Shown in pieces: positions 1-6,001 of a DNA stretch of 8,674 bases (its first letter is position 1; every line of letters starts with the position of its first letter). The DNA is from JBBTYG01 sp964483045 (GTDB taxonomy: Bacteria; Patescibacteriota; Minisyncoccia; UBA6257; 2-01-FULL-56-20): contig CAYZZK010000038.1 in assembly GCA_964483045.1 (NCBI GenBank), positions 1-8,674 on the forward strand, written 5' to 3'. Below the pieces are notes generated by a model that saw only the letters and a list, made by a program, of their open reading frames with translations, was not told the origin of the DNA and ran no database searches. The position numbers and the translations under genes are program-made.

Positions 1-1291
1 TTGGGGCAAGCTCGGAGACACCATCGGGCGGAAAAAAGTGTATATCATCGGATTCGCGATTTTCATTTTCGGTTCCGTGCTCGCCGGCCTGGCCTGGAAT
101 CTGGGCTCGATGCTCGCGTTCCGCATCATCCAAGCGATCGCAAGCTCCGCGGACTACCCTACCGCGATGGCCATCATTGCCGTCACTTTCAAGGCGGGCA
201 AAGAACGGGGCCAAGCGCTCGGCATCTGGTCGTCGTCATTCGCCGCCGCGGCAGTTTTCGGGCCGCTCCTCGGCGGACCGCTCATAGACAATTTCGGCTG
301 GCGATCGGTGTTTTTGATCAACCTGCCCATCGGGATCATAGGGATTATTATGGCGCTATTTTTTGTGAAAGAATCCGTCTCGGAATCCAAAGTCCGGCCC
401 GCGTTTGACTGGTGGGGTGCAATCTTTCTCGGCGGGTCCTTGAGCTCGCTCGTACTCGTTTTGGACAAAGGCCTCGACTGGGGATGGCTTTCCGCGCAAA
501 GCATCATCACCTATGCAGGAGTTTTAATTTTCGGCTTGATTTTTGTAATCGTGGAGCATCGGCAGAAAGAACCGATCGTCGATTTGAAATTTTTTAAGAT
601 TCCGGTTTTCGTGAATGTTCTCGTGAATAACTTCATCGTCTTTATGGGGATGATGGGAAGCGTATTTCTTATTCCAATTTTTGCCCAAACATTTTTCGGA
701 TATAACGCGACCGAAGCGGGATATCTTTTCATTCCGATGGCGGGCGCGCTTCTGCTTGCGGCGCCGCTTGGAGGCAGTCTGACGGGAAAATTCTCCTCCC
801 GCAGTGTGATCGTCGCGAGCACGCTTGTTGCCGCAGCCGGCTTATTCATGTTCATCCGGCTCGATGCCAAATCTGGAGCAATCGACATCATACTGCCCCT
901 CATTATCATGGCGTTCGGTCTCGGTTTCGGTATGGCACAGCGAACCAACATTATCGCCTCCGTTGTGCCGGATAGAGAAATAGGCGTAGCGTCTTCAATC
1001 CTCGCGCTCGCGCGAAACATCGCGGGGGCGTTCGGCATTTCTCTTTTTGCGACATTCTTGAACAGCTCCGTGGAAAACAATGTTCTCCATATAGCGAGGG
1101 AGAGCGTGCTCAATTCTGCCGATCCAGCGGTGCGCCAGCAATTTATAAATTTAATTATCCTCAAAGCCCAAATTAACGGATACGTAAACGTTTTCGCTAT
1201 CTCGGCGGCGATAGTTCTGGCGGGCGCCATACTCGCCTTTTGGATAAAAGTTCCGAACGAGCGACTGGATGTTAAGGTACATATGGAATAA
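1..1291 (+). CDS. DHA2/EmrB-type MFS drug efflux transporter, 5'-truncated
   Basis: Inner-membrane proton-driven exporter of the major facilitator superfamily, DHA2 (14-helix, EmrB/QacA-like) group by its motifs. The reading frame is open from base 2, and the first visible residues GKLGDTIGRKK are MFS motif A (loop between helices 2 and 3). The N-terminus, with helix 1 and part of helix 2, therefore lies outside the window; about 429 residues are visible. Motif C (GPLLGGPLIDNFGW) is followed by the DHA2-typical WRSVFLINLPIG. The C-terminal half has the usual EAGYLFIPMAGALLLAAPLGG helix and long hydrophobic stretches throughout. The internal ATG at base 38 is not the start, because motif A lies upstream of it. 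The gene ends in TAA and converges on uppP with 32 bp between. The substrate cannot be told from sequence; drug or other amphipathic compound export is an inference from the family. Confidence 0.93.
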   Translation, partial: WGKLGDTIGRKKVYIIGFAIFIFGSVLAGLAWNLGSMLAFRIIQAIASSADYPTAMAIIAVTFKAGKERGQALGIWSSSFAAAAVFGPLLGGPLIDNFGWRSVFLINLPIGIIGIIMALFFVKESVSESKVRPAFDWWGAIFLGGSLSSLVLVLDKGLDWGWLSAQSIITYAGVLIFGLIFVIVEHRQKEPIVDLKFFKIPVFVNVLVNNFIVFMGMMGSVFLIPIFAQTFFGYNATEAGYLFIPMAGALLLAAPLGGSLTGKFSSRSVIVASTLVAAAGLFMFIRLDAKSGAIDIILPLIIMAFGLGFGMAQRTNIIASVVPDREIGVASSILALARNIAGAFGISLFATFLNSSVENNVLHIARESVLNSADPAVRQQFINLIILKAQINGYVNVFAISAAIVLAGAILAFWIKVPNERLDVKVHME

Positions 1292-1304
1292 TTGAATAAG
1301 CAGC

Positions 1305-1319
1305 GCGATTCAAAATCGC
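1305..1319. terminator. Small hairpin between convergent genes, weak terminator candidate
   Basis: GCGATT-CAA-AATCGC forms a perfect 6-bp stem with a 3-base loop in the 32-bp gap between the convergent transporter and uppP genes. No T-tract follows on either strand, so it does not meet the usual intrinsic terminator pattern. The position, rather than the sequence, suggests a role in ending transcription. Confidence 0.3.
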
Positions 1320-1323
1320 CAAC

Positions 1324-2100
1324 TTAGTGTGACAACAAAATCAGAAATAAGAGTACCAACGCGATCCGATATATCCCAAAATTAGTGAAGGTATGGCTTT
1401 TGATGTAGCCAAGCAGCCACCGGATGCTCACAATGGCCGTGAGAAACGACGCTATAAGCCCCGCGGCGAGTATGTTTATTTCGCTGCCGTTGAACGCTCC
1501 AGCGTTCTTTGCCAGATCAAGGCCGGTTGCGGCGAGCATGGTAGGCACTGCAAGTAGAAACGAAAACTCAATAATGGTCTTTCGATCAATTCCCAAAAAC
1601 ATCCCGCCTATGATCGTGGCCGCCGCGCGAGAGACTCCTGGAATCATCGCAACCGATTGGCACAATCCCAAGATCAAACACTGCCTATATGTGATGTCTT
1701 TTAATTCTCGTTCCCTAAATTCTCTTTTTTGCGCAAAACTCTTTTCAAAGAAAATAAGAAATATGCCTCCGATTGCGAGCGACCACAGGACAACCGCAAT
1801 GTTGCCGATGAGATACTGCTTTACGATTTTATAGAGAATGAGACCAATAATGCCGGTGGGGATAAATGCAAGCACAATCCGTTTTAAAAGTTCGGCGTCC
1901 AAAAACTTTTTCCAATACAAGGCGACTACTCCGAGGATGGCTCCGGCTTGAATCGCGATTTCAAAGGTCTTCACATACTCCGACTGGGCGACACGCAGCA
2001 GTTCGGATGCCAAAATAAGATGCGCGGTTGAAGATATCGGTAGGAATTCGGTAAATCCCTCCACTATGCCCAAGATCACTGCATTTAATAATGTAAGCAT
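1324..2100 (-). CDS. uppP: Undecaprenyl-diphosphatase UppP (BacA family)
   Basis: Integral membrane phosphatase that converts undecaprenyl diphosphate to the monophosphate, recycling the lipid carrier of peptidoglycan and other cell-wall polymers. The product is 258 residues from ATG 2100, close to the family's usual length of about 265-275. Seen: the N-terminal motif EGFTEFLPISSTAHL with E14, E18, S23/S24 and H27, matching E17, E21, S26/S27 and H30 of the E. coli enzyme; and the second motif PGVSRAAAT with S157/R158. The usual second motif is PGxSRSGxT, so SG is replaced by AA here. Most of the chain is hydrophobic. A GTG five codons upstream (2115) gives 263 residues. I prefer ATG 2100 because MLTLLNAVILGIVEG aligns best with family N-termini, but neither start has a clear ribosome binding site. 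It diverges from the aldo/keto reductase gene. Confidence 0.93.
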   Translation of the reverse strand: MLTLLNAVILGIVEGFTEFLPISSTAHLILASELLRVAQSEYVKTFEIAIQAGAILGVVALYWKKFLDAELLKRIVLAFIPTGIIGLILYKIVKQYLIGNIAVVLWSLAIGGIFLIFFEKSFAQKREFRERELKDITYRQCLILGLCQSVAMIPGVSRAAATIIGGMFLGIDRKTIIEFSFLLAVPTMLAATGLDLAKNAGAFNGSEINILAAGLIASFLTAIVSIRWLLGYIKSHTFTNFGIYRIALVLLFLILLSH

Positions 2101-2154
2101 TAGAGCCGATACCACAAGGATACCATATCAAGTTGCCGACGGGGCTGATGCTTT

Positions 2155-2192
2155 CATGTTTTGTACATGCTTCGTGAGCTAGTCTGTATACA
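2155..2192. promoter_or_regulatory. Operator-like dyads between divergent uppP and aldo/keto reductase genes
   Basis: The 91-bp divergent gap contains CATGT-TTTGT-ACATG (2155-2169, perfect 5-bp arms) and the 8-bp palindrome TGTATACA (2185-2192), which touches the reductase ATG. TTGTAC at 2161 and TGTATA at 2185 resemble -35/-10 boxes with an 18-bp spacer. That pair would start transcription inside the reductase gene, so I do not call it its promoter. No ribosome binding site is visible for either gene. Confidence 0.35.
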
Positions 2193-3001
2193 TGGATCAA
2201 AATTCGACACTCAAACTACGCACGGGAAATGAAATACCCGTCATGGGACTTGGAACGTGGCAGTTAATTACAGATACGCCAGCAACGATCGAAACAGCGC
2301 TGAATTTAGGATATCGCATGATTGATACATCGGGAGATTACGGCACCCAGCCAGGTATAGGCGAAGCGCTTAGACACACCGATGTTCCGCGTGGGCAGAT
2401 TTATGTTGTTACCAAAGTTGAGGAAACCGATGATGCGTACAAGGCGACAAAGAAAAATCTTAAAGAACTGCAGATAGAATATGTCGATCTTATGCTAATT
2501 CACAGACCGCCAGAGACAGGCACAGGCGAAGAATTGTGGCGCGGCCTTATGAGGGCAAAAAAGGAGGGCTTGGCAAAAGATATCGGTGTGAGCAATTATT
2601 CTACGAAATTGATTCAAGATTTGATTGATGCGACAGGAGAGGTGCCCGTGGTGAATCAAATTGAATGGAGTCCATTCGGCTGGAGCGACGAAATGCTCGA
2701 TTTTACTAAGAAAAACAATATGATCATCATGGCGTATAGCCCGCTCACTCGAACTACGCGTCTGGATAATAAGATTCTCAAAAAAGTTTCCGCACAATAT
2801 AACAAAACGCCCGCTCAAATTATTATTCGCTGGAATTTACAGCTCGGTACGATTCCCCTGCCCAAAGCAAATCAAGAAAAGCATCTTATAGAAAACACTG
2901 CAGTATTTGATTTTGAAATCAGCGAGACTGATATGAAAACTTTAAAAAAGATGAATGAGCATTATTCTGCGCTAGGCGAAGAGCTTCGATATCTCAAATG
3001 A
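2192..3001 (+). CDS. Aldo/keto reductase
   Basis: Cytosolic NAD(P)H-dependent reductase of the aldo/keto reductase superfamily (TIM barrel), reducing aldehydes or ketones to alcohols. The physiological substrate is not evident. The product is 269 residues, at the short end of the 270-320 usual for bacterial members. All four catalytic residues are in place: D45 and Y50 (MIDTSGDYG), K75 (VVTKVE) and H104 (LIHRPP). Other family landmarks are GLGTW (residues 19-23), GVSNYS, NQIEWSPF and the cofactor-phosphate loop PLPKANQEKHLIEN near the C-terminus. The ATG is fixed by the N-terminal strand LRTGNEIPVMGLGTW, although no Shine-Dalgarno sequence precedes it. The last 8 bases overlap the end of lexA on the other strand, leaving no room for a terminator between the two. 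Confidence 0.93.
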   Translation: MDQNSTLKLRTGNEIPVMGLGTWQLITDTPATIETALNLGYRMIDTSGDYGTQPGIGEALRHTDVPRGQIYVVTKVEETDDAYKATKKNLKELQIEYVDLMLIHRPPETGTGEELWRGLMRAKKEGLAKDIGVSNYSTKLIQDLIDATGEVPVVNQIEWSPFGWSDEMLDFTKKNNMIIMAYSPLTRTTRLDNKILKKVSAQYNKTPAQIIIRWNLQLGTIPLPKANQEKHLIENTAVFDFEISETDMKTLKKMNEHYSALGEELRYLK

Positions 3002-3695
3002 TCTTGTATTCCATCCGTGGCTCTTCAGGAGACGCGTAGAGCGGGACGATTTCAATGTCGCCTTTGGCTTGTACGCGAATTACGTCAATCACTTTTCCGA
3101 AAATGCGGAAATCCCGCCTCAAAATTATCGGTTTGTATTGCGGGTCGGAAGACACCGGCTTCAAAATAACCGCGTTGTTCGCATACTCAATTTTTTTGAT
3201 GACCGCGAAGCTGTCTATGATCGCAACCACAAGGTCGCCTTCGTTCACTCCCTCGGTGACTTCCACAAGCACGTAATCTCCTTCTTTGATTCCCGCATCC
3301 ACCATCGAATCCCCGATTGCTTTTATACAGACAACGTTATCTTTATTTTTTCCCTGCAGAAGTTCCGTGGCGACGCAAATATAGTCTCCAAAATTCCGCT
3401 GGGCGAAGACGTTTACGTTGTCGCACCCGGCGGAAGCGATCACCGGAATATTTACTGTCATTTGCTCCCCTGCTTCAACGAGGCGAATTCCCCTGTGCTC
3501 ATATCTGCGGCGCTCAATAAGTCCCTTCTGTTCAAGCGCTTCGAGATATTGTGTCACCGCCCTCGGAGAGGAAAACCGCATCAACCGCACAAGCTCTGCT
3601 ACTGTCGGTGACTCGCCTTGCTTCAGAATAAGTTTCCGCAACGACTCATAAAACTGTTTCTGCTTTCCCGTAAGCTTTTCTATTTTGTTTTGCAT
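2994..3695 (-). CDS. lexA: LexA-type SOS repressor, winged HTH plus S24 autoprotease
   Basis: DNA-binding repressor that inactivates itself by RecA*-stimulated self-cleavage, switching on DNA-damage genes. Taken from ATG 3695, it has 233 residues against about 200 in typical LexA. Residues 9-72 form a LexA-type winged helix-turn-helix (SPTVAELVRLMRFSSPRAV, then YLEALEQKGLIERR). The cleavage site is Ala89-Gly90 (VIASAGCD). The catalytic Ser130 sits in IGDSMVDAG and the Lys167 in SFAVIKKIEY, so the protease dyad is complete. About 25 residues after the FGKVIDVIR strand (to RMEYKII) extend beyond the usual C-terminus. An in-frame TTG at 3740 would add 15 low-complexity residues (YILYIFRSS...) read from AT-rich DNA, so ATG 3695 is more likely. 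A Shine-Dalgarno AGGAG lies 19 bases upstream of it, unusually far. A phage-type S24 repressor is the alternative, but the LexA-type HTH argues against it. Confidence 0.9.
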   Translation of the reverse strand: MQNKIEKLTGKQKQFYESLRKLILKQGESPTVAELVRLMRFSSPRAVTQYLEALEQKGLIERRRYEHRGIRLVEAGEQMTVNIPVIASAGCDNVNVFAQRNFGDYICVATELLQGKNKDNVVCIKAIGDSMVDAGIKEGDYVLVEVTEGVNEGDLVVAIIDSFAVIKKIEYANNAVILKPVSSDPQYKPIILRRDFRIFGKVIDVIRVQAKGDIEIVPLYASPEEPRMEYKII

Positions 3696-3697
3696 AT

Positions 3698-3740
3698 GTA
3701 TATATGATATACTACTCCTAAATATATACAATATATACAA
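3698..3740 (-). promoter_or_regulatory. AT-rich leader of lexA: direct repeats, dyad and distant Shine-Dalgarno
   Basis: Read on the lexA strand, two tandem copies of TTGTATATA (3740-3732 and 3731-3723) contain TATATT, which could serve as a -10 box; no good -35 is seen. They are followed by TTTAGGAG (Shine-Dalgarno AGGAG, 3719-3715) and then the perfect 15-bp dyad GTATAT-CAT-ATATAC (3712-3698), two bases before the ATG. The dyad could be an autoregulatory LexA operator. In RNA it could fold and bring the distant AGGAG to an effective spacing of about 4 bases. Both roles are inference. Confidence 0.45.
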
Positions 3741-3759
3741 CTGTGCATAACTCCGTTTC

Positions 3760-3855
3760 AGCTTTCATATCGAAAGGGACGGGTTATTTCTTACTAGAAA
3801 TCCCCTGTATCTCGTCGCCTTCGCGACTCCGATAACCCCTTTCGATACGAAAGCT
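3760..3855. repeat. Imperfect inverted repeat carrying two 15-bp dyads between lexA and rarA
   Basis: Arms 3760-3787 and 3832-3855 pair over 23 of 24 positions, with one A/C mismatch and a 4-base bulge (3779-3782). Each arm contains a shorter dyad of the same design: CTTTCATATCGAAAG (3762-3776, one mismatch) and CTTTCGATACGAAAG (3839-3853, perfect 6+3+6). Their centres are 77 bp apart. The 44 bases between the arms hold a further hairpin, GTCGC-CTTC-GCGAC (3814-3827). An alternative hairpin, ATTTCT-TACT-AGAAAT (3786-3801), overlaps the end of the left arm. The position in a divergent promoter region suggests paired operator sites, with LexA the obvious candidate binder. A structured RNA or a small palindromic repeat element are alternatives. 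No second copy of the whole element occurs in the window. Confidence 0.6.
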
Positions 3856-3882
3856 TCCACTAAAATCAGGAAGAAACAAATT

Positions 3883-5025
3883 ATGACCACTGAACCATTA
3901 GCATCAAAAATTAGGCCCACAACATTACATGAATTCGTGGGGCAGGAACATTTAGTCGGTCTGGGAAAGCCACTGCGCATAGCTATCGAAGAGGGCCATA
4001 TATTTTCGTTTATCTTGTGGGGACCACCGGGAGTCGGCAAGACTACACTCGCCAAAATTTATGCGAATTCCTTGAAGGCAAATTTCTACGAACTTTCCGC
4101 GGTGTCGGCCGGAAAGGAGGATATCAAAAAAATCTTGGAGACTGGCACACTTTTGCCCGGGCCAAAAATTCTATTTCTCGACGAAATTCACCGTTTCAAC
4201 AAAGCCCAGCAAGATTTCCTACTCCCTTACGTCGAGAAAGGCACGCTCGTTTTAATCGGAGCCACGACCGAGAATCCGAGTTTCGAAGTAATCTCTGCTC
4301 TTCTTTCCCGTTGCCGCGTATTCGTTTTGAATGAACTTACCGACGAAGATATGCAAAAGATTATTGAGCAAACGAAGATGTCTATGGACGCGGAAACCCG
4401 AGACTGGCTTATCCGAATGGCAAACGGAGATGCTCGCCAAGCCATAACGGTTTTAGAAAGCGCGAGTCAACTCTATAAAAAGATCACCGTAGAGACACTC
4501 AAGAATACAATCCAAAATAAATTCCTTCGATTCGATAAAAAGGGCGAAGAGCACTACAACACAATCAGTGCGTTCATCAAAAGCATGCGCGCAAGCCAAC
4601 CAGATGCCGCACTATATTATCTTGCTCGAATGATCGAATCCGGCGAGGATCCGAAGTTCATCGCCCGCCGAATGGTGATCTTCGCTTCCGAAGATATCGG
4701 CATGGCGCAACCGACAGCGCTCGTAGTCGCAAACGAAGTTTTTAAAGCAGTCGAAACAATCGGCCTCCCCGAAGCCGCAATCAACCTCGCGCACGGCACA
4801 GTATATTTAAGCACTGCAGCCAAAGACCGGAGCGCGTATATGGCGTACGACGAGGCAATGGAAGACGTGAAAAAATATGGCAACCTGCCCATCCCACTCA
4901 TGGTTCGAAACGCCCCGACCAAACTCATGAAGGAGCTCGGCTATCACAAAGGATATAAACTATATACAGACGAAAATCTGCTACCAGAAAAGCTCAAAGG
5001 GAAAAAATATTATCGGAAAAGTTAA
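3883..5025 (+). CDS. rarA: Replication-associated recombination protein A (RarA/MgsA), clamp-loader-like AAA+ ATPase
   Basis: Cytosolic AAA+ ATPase of the RarA/MgsA/WRNIP1 family, acting at stalled replication forks and in damage tolerance. Landmarks in order: Walker A GPPGVGKTT (47-55), Walker B LFLDEIHRF (D100/E101), sensor 1 GATTENPS (126-133), arginine finger SRCRVF (142-147) and sensor 2 GDARQAI (182-188). The C-terminal oligomerisation region includes FIARRMVIFASEDIGMAQP, INLAHGTVYLSTAAKDRSAY and RNAPTKLMKELGY. At 380 residues it is shorter than E. coli RarA (447). It ends just after KKYYRKS and lacks the usual C-terminal tail, but no frameshift is evident, so I read it as a naturally short form. 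A Shine-Dalgarno AGGAAG (3868-3873) lies 9 bases before the ATG. GGAAG can pair with CTTCC at 3854-3858, a possible 5-bp hairpin that would mask it. It is divergent from lexA, which makes SOS control plausible. Confidence 0.95.
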   Translation: MTTEPLASKIRPTTLHEFVGQEHLVGLGKPLRIAIEEGHIFSFILWGPPGVGKTTLAKIYANSLKANFYELSAVSAGKEDIKKILETGTLLPGPKILFLDEIHRFNKAQQDFLLPYVEKGTLVLIGATTENPSFEVISALLSRCRVFVLNELTDEDMQKIIEQTKMSMDAETRDWLIRMANGDARQAITVLESASQLYKKITVETLKNTIQNKFLRFDKKGEEHYNTISAFIKSMRASQPDAALYYLARMIESGEDPKFIARRMVIFASEDIGMAQPTALVVANEVFKAVETIGLPEAAINLAHGTVYLSTAAKDRSAYMAYDEAMEDVKKYGNLPIPLMVRNAPTKLMKELGYHKGYKLYTDENLLPEKLKGKKYYRKS

Positions 5026-5037
5026 ACGTGAATTATC

Positions 5038-5066
5038 TTGACAGAACTGTATAAAAATGCTATTTT
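5038..5066 (+). promoter_or_regulatory. Strong sigma-70-type promoter with extended -10
   Basis: A perfect -35 TTGACA (5038-5043) is followed by a 17-bp spacer and -10 TATTTT (5061-5066), with TG two bases upstream of the -10 (TGC-TATTTT). The predicted start is near 5073, giving a leader of about 36 bases for the orphan gene at 5109. It begins 12 bases after the rarA stop, with no terminator hairpin visible between, so rarA read-through is possible. Confidence 0.8.
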
Positions 5067-5093
5067 AGCGATACGGTAATTTTCAGTTAACCC

Positions 5094-5102
5094 AGAAAGG
5101 AG
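5094..5102 (+). promoter_or_regulatory. Ribosome binding site fixing a TTG start
   Basis: AGAAAGGAG ends 6 bases before TTG 5109-5111. The next in-frame ATG (codon 14) has no such site, so the TTG is taken as the start of the 225-residue protein. Confidence 0.8.
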
Positions 5103-5108
5103 CGCACA

Positions 5109-5786
5109 TTGTTAAAAAAAGCACATTATCCCAACTCCGGATATCCAATGGTTGGGCCGGAATTCGGGACAGTCTTTTACGCGATCCTCGGAAATAGCTG
5201 TTACTTTTCCGGGATCAATCGAACCGGCGGACCACGGTCCGCAACGTCGACCATAAATGCAGCGGAAGATATAATCACCGCGATCGCAAAACAGGAAGGC
5301 ATCCCAGCGAAGAAACTGCAGTTCTTCGATCTTCAAACCCAGGAGGGATATCAAAAGCTTGCGGGAGTTTTTGAACTCGATAAAGTCGTTTTCGAAGTAA
5401 CGGACGACGGGGTTGTTGAAAATCTAAGTTGGTCGGCTGATGTCCCGTGTCCACCACAAGTGCAGTATCTATTCCGGGACCTTATTGGCGACATGGATCC
5501 AGCCATCAAAGTCTGGAGTCCTGATGAAGCTTTGCGCTCCGGATACGCACCCTCGGGCAGGTGCTCACACAATAACGGACCCTGCTTCGAACTCGCCGGT
5601 ATTAATAAGTACCAGGAGGAATTGATCGAAAAAATGTCCGGAAAAGCACGGCTGATGTTTTCCCGGCTTACCTCTGCGTTGAAACGAACCATAGTCGTCG
5701 ACAATGAGAATCATCCCTACTACCTGGAGGTGAGTAAGGGAAAGCGGTACTGCCTTTGGAATCGGGACCCGCTTAGGGAAAATTAG
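5109..5786 (+). CDS. Orphan protein of unknown function, 225 aa
   Basis: I do not recognise this protein. It starts at TTG, supported by the ribosome binding site 6 bases upstream, and ends with TAG. It has no signal peptide, no long hydrophobic segment and no nucleotide-binding motif, so it is probably soluble and cytosolic. Visible features: a glycine- and aromatic-rich N-terminal part (GPEFGTVFYAILGNSCYFSGI), an amphipathic segment around residues 50-65 (NAAEDIITAIAKQEG), alternating strand-like stretches (KVVFEVTDDGVVENLSW), a VPCPP turn, and a GRCSHNNGPC segment. Seven cysteines are scattered without a clear metal-site spacing. The gene stands alone, with a near-consensus promoter and its own strong terminator, so it is probably well expressed. 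No neighbour suggests a role. Confidence 0.82.
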   Translation: MLKKAHYPNSGYPMVGPEFGTVFYAILGNSCYFSGINRTGGPRSATSTINAAEDIITAIAKQEGIPAKKLQFFDLQTQEGYQKLAGVFELDKVVFEVTDDGVVENLSWSADVPCPPQVQYLFRDLIGDMDPAIKVWSPDEALRSGYAPSGRCSHNNGPCFELAGINKYQEELIEKMSGKARLMFSRLTSALKRTIVVDNENHPYYLEVSKGKRYCLWNRDPLREN

Positions 5787-5801
5787 TTCCAAACAACAGA
5801 G

Positions 5802-5832
5802 AAGGGCTGGATTTTCCAGCCCTTTATTTTTT
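5802..5832 (+). terminator. Intrinsic terminator of the 225-aa orphan gene
   Basis: GGGCTGG-ATTTT-CCAGCCC (5804-5822) is a perfect 7-bp GC-rich stem, extended by A/T pairs on the outside and followed by the T-rich run TTTATTTTTT (5823-5832). It lies 15 bases after the stop codon. Confidence 0.92.
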
Positions 5833-5935
5833 ATAAGAACACCTGGGCCGAAAAAGTCATGGGTGCCCCCGTATCGCGTTTGGAATTGGGCTGGCTATTT
5901 CATTTTCAAAATAAGCTTGGCTAAAACCGAAAAAC

Positions 5936-5964
5936 TTGACGTAAGCGCTTAACTGTGTTAACGT
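5936..5964 (+). promoter_or_regulatory. Promoter of the 117-aa orphan gene, with overlapping palindromes
   Basis: The -35 TTGACG (5936-5941), a 17-bp spacer and a poor -10 TAACGT (5959-5964) preceded by TG give an extended -10 arrangement. Two palindromes overlap it: TAAGCGCTTA (5942-5951, perfect) and TTAAC-TGT-GTTAA (5949-5961, perfect). A weak -10 plus palindromes inside the promoter suggests control by a repressor or activator; this is inference. Confidence 0.55.
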
Positions 5965-6001
5965 CTTTTGGTACTTTGAACCTCAACAAAAAGGACAAAC
6001 T

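Noticed and set aside
511..1230. 239-residue - strand frame inside the transporter gene
   Set aside because: The opposite strand encodes a well-supported transporter. The frame's product has no recognisable domain, and long antisense frames are common over GC-biased hydrophobic coding sequence.
2161..2190. TTGTAC-N18-TGTATA as the reductase promoter
   Set aside because: Its start site would fall about 5 bases inside the coding region, before any other credible start codon.
3069..3611. 180-residue + strand frame over lexA
   Set aside because: It is antisense to lexA, which has intact HTH and protease residues; the frame shows no motif and no ribosome binding site.
3694..3740. TTG 3740 as the lexA start
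   Set aside because: It would translate the AT-rich repeats and the AGGAG itself into low-complexity residues not expected ahead of a LexA-type HTH. No Shine-Dalgarno sequence precedes it.
3781..3838. Possible tRNA-like fold: GGGTTAT and ATAACCC could be a 7-bp acceptor stem
   Set aside because: At 58 bases it is too short; there is no anticodon arm or T-loop, and the inner hairpin has a 4-base loop. The pairing continues outward past the supposed ends.
3760..3855. Integron attC site
   Set aside because: The imperfect-palindrome shape fits loosely, but the RYYYAAC/GTTRRRY core boxes are not at the ends, and no integrase or cassette array is present.
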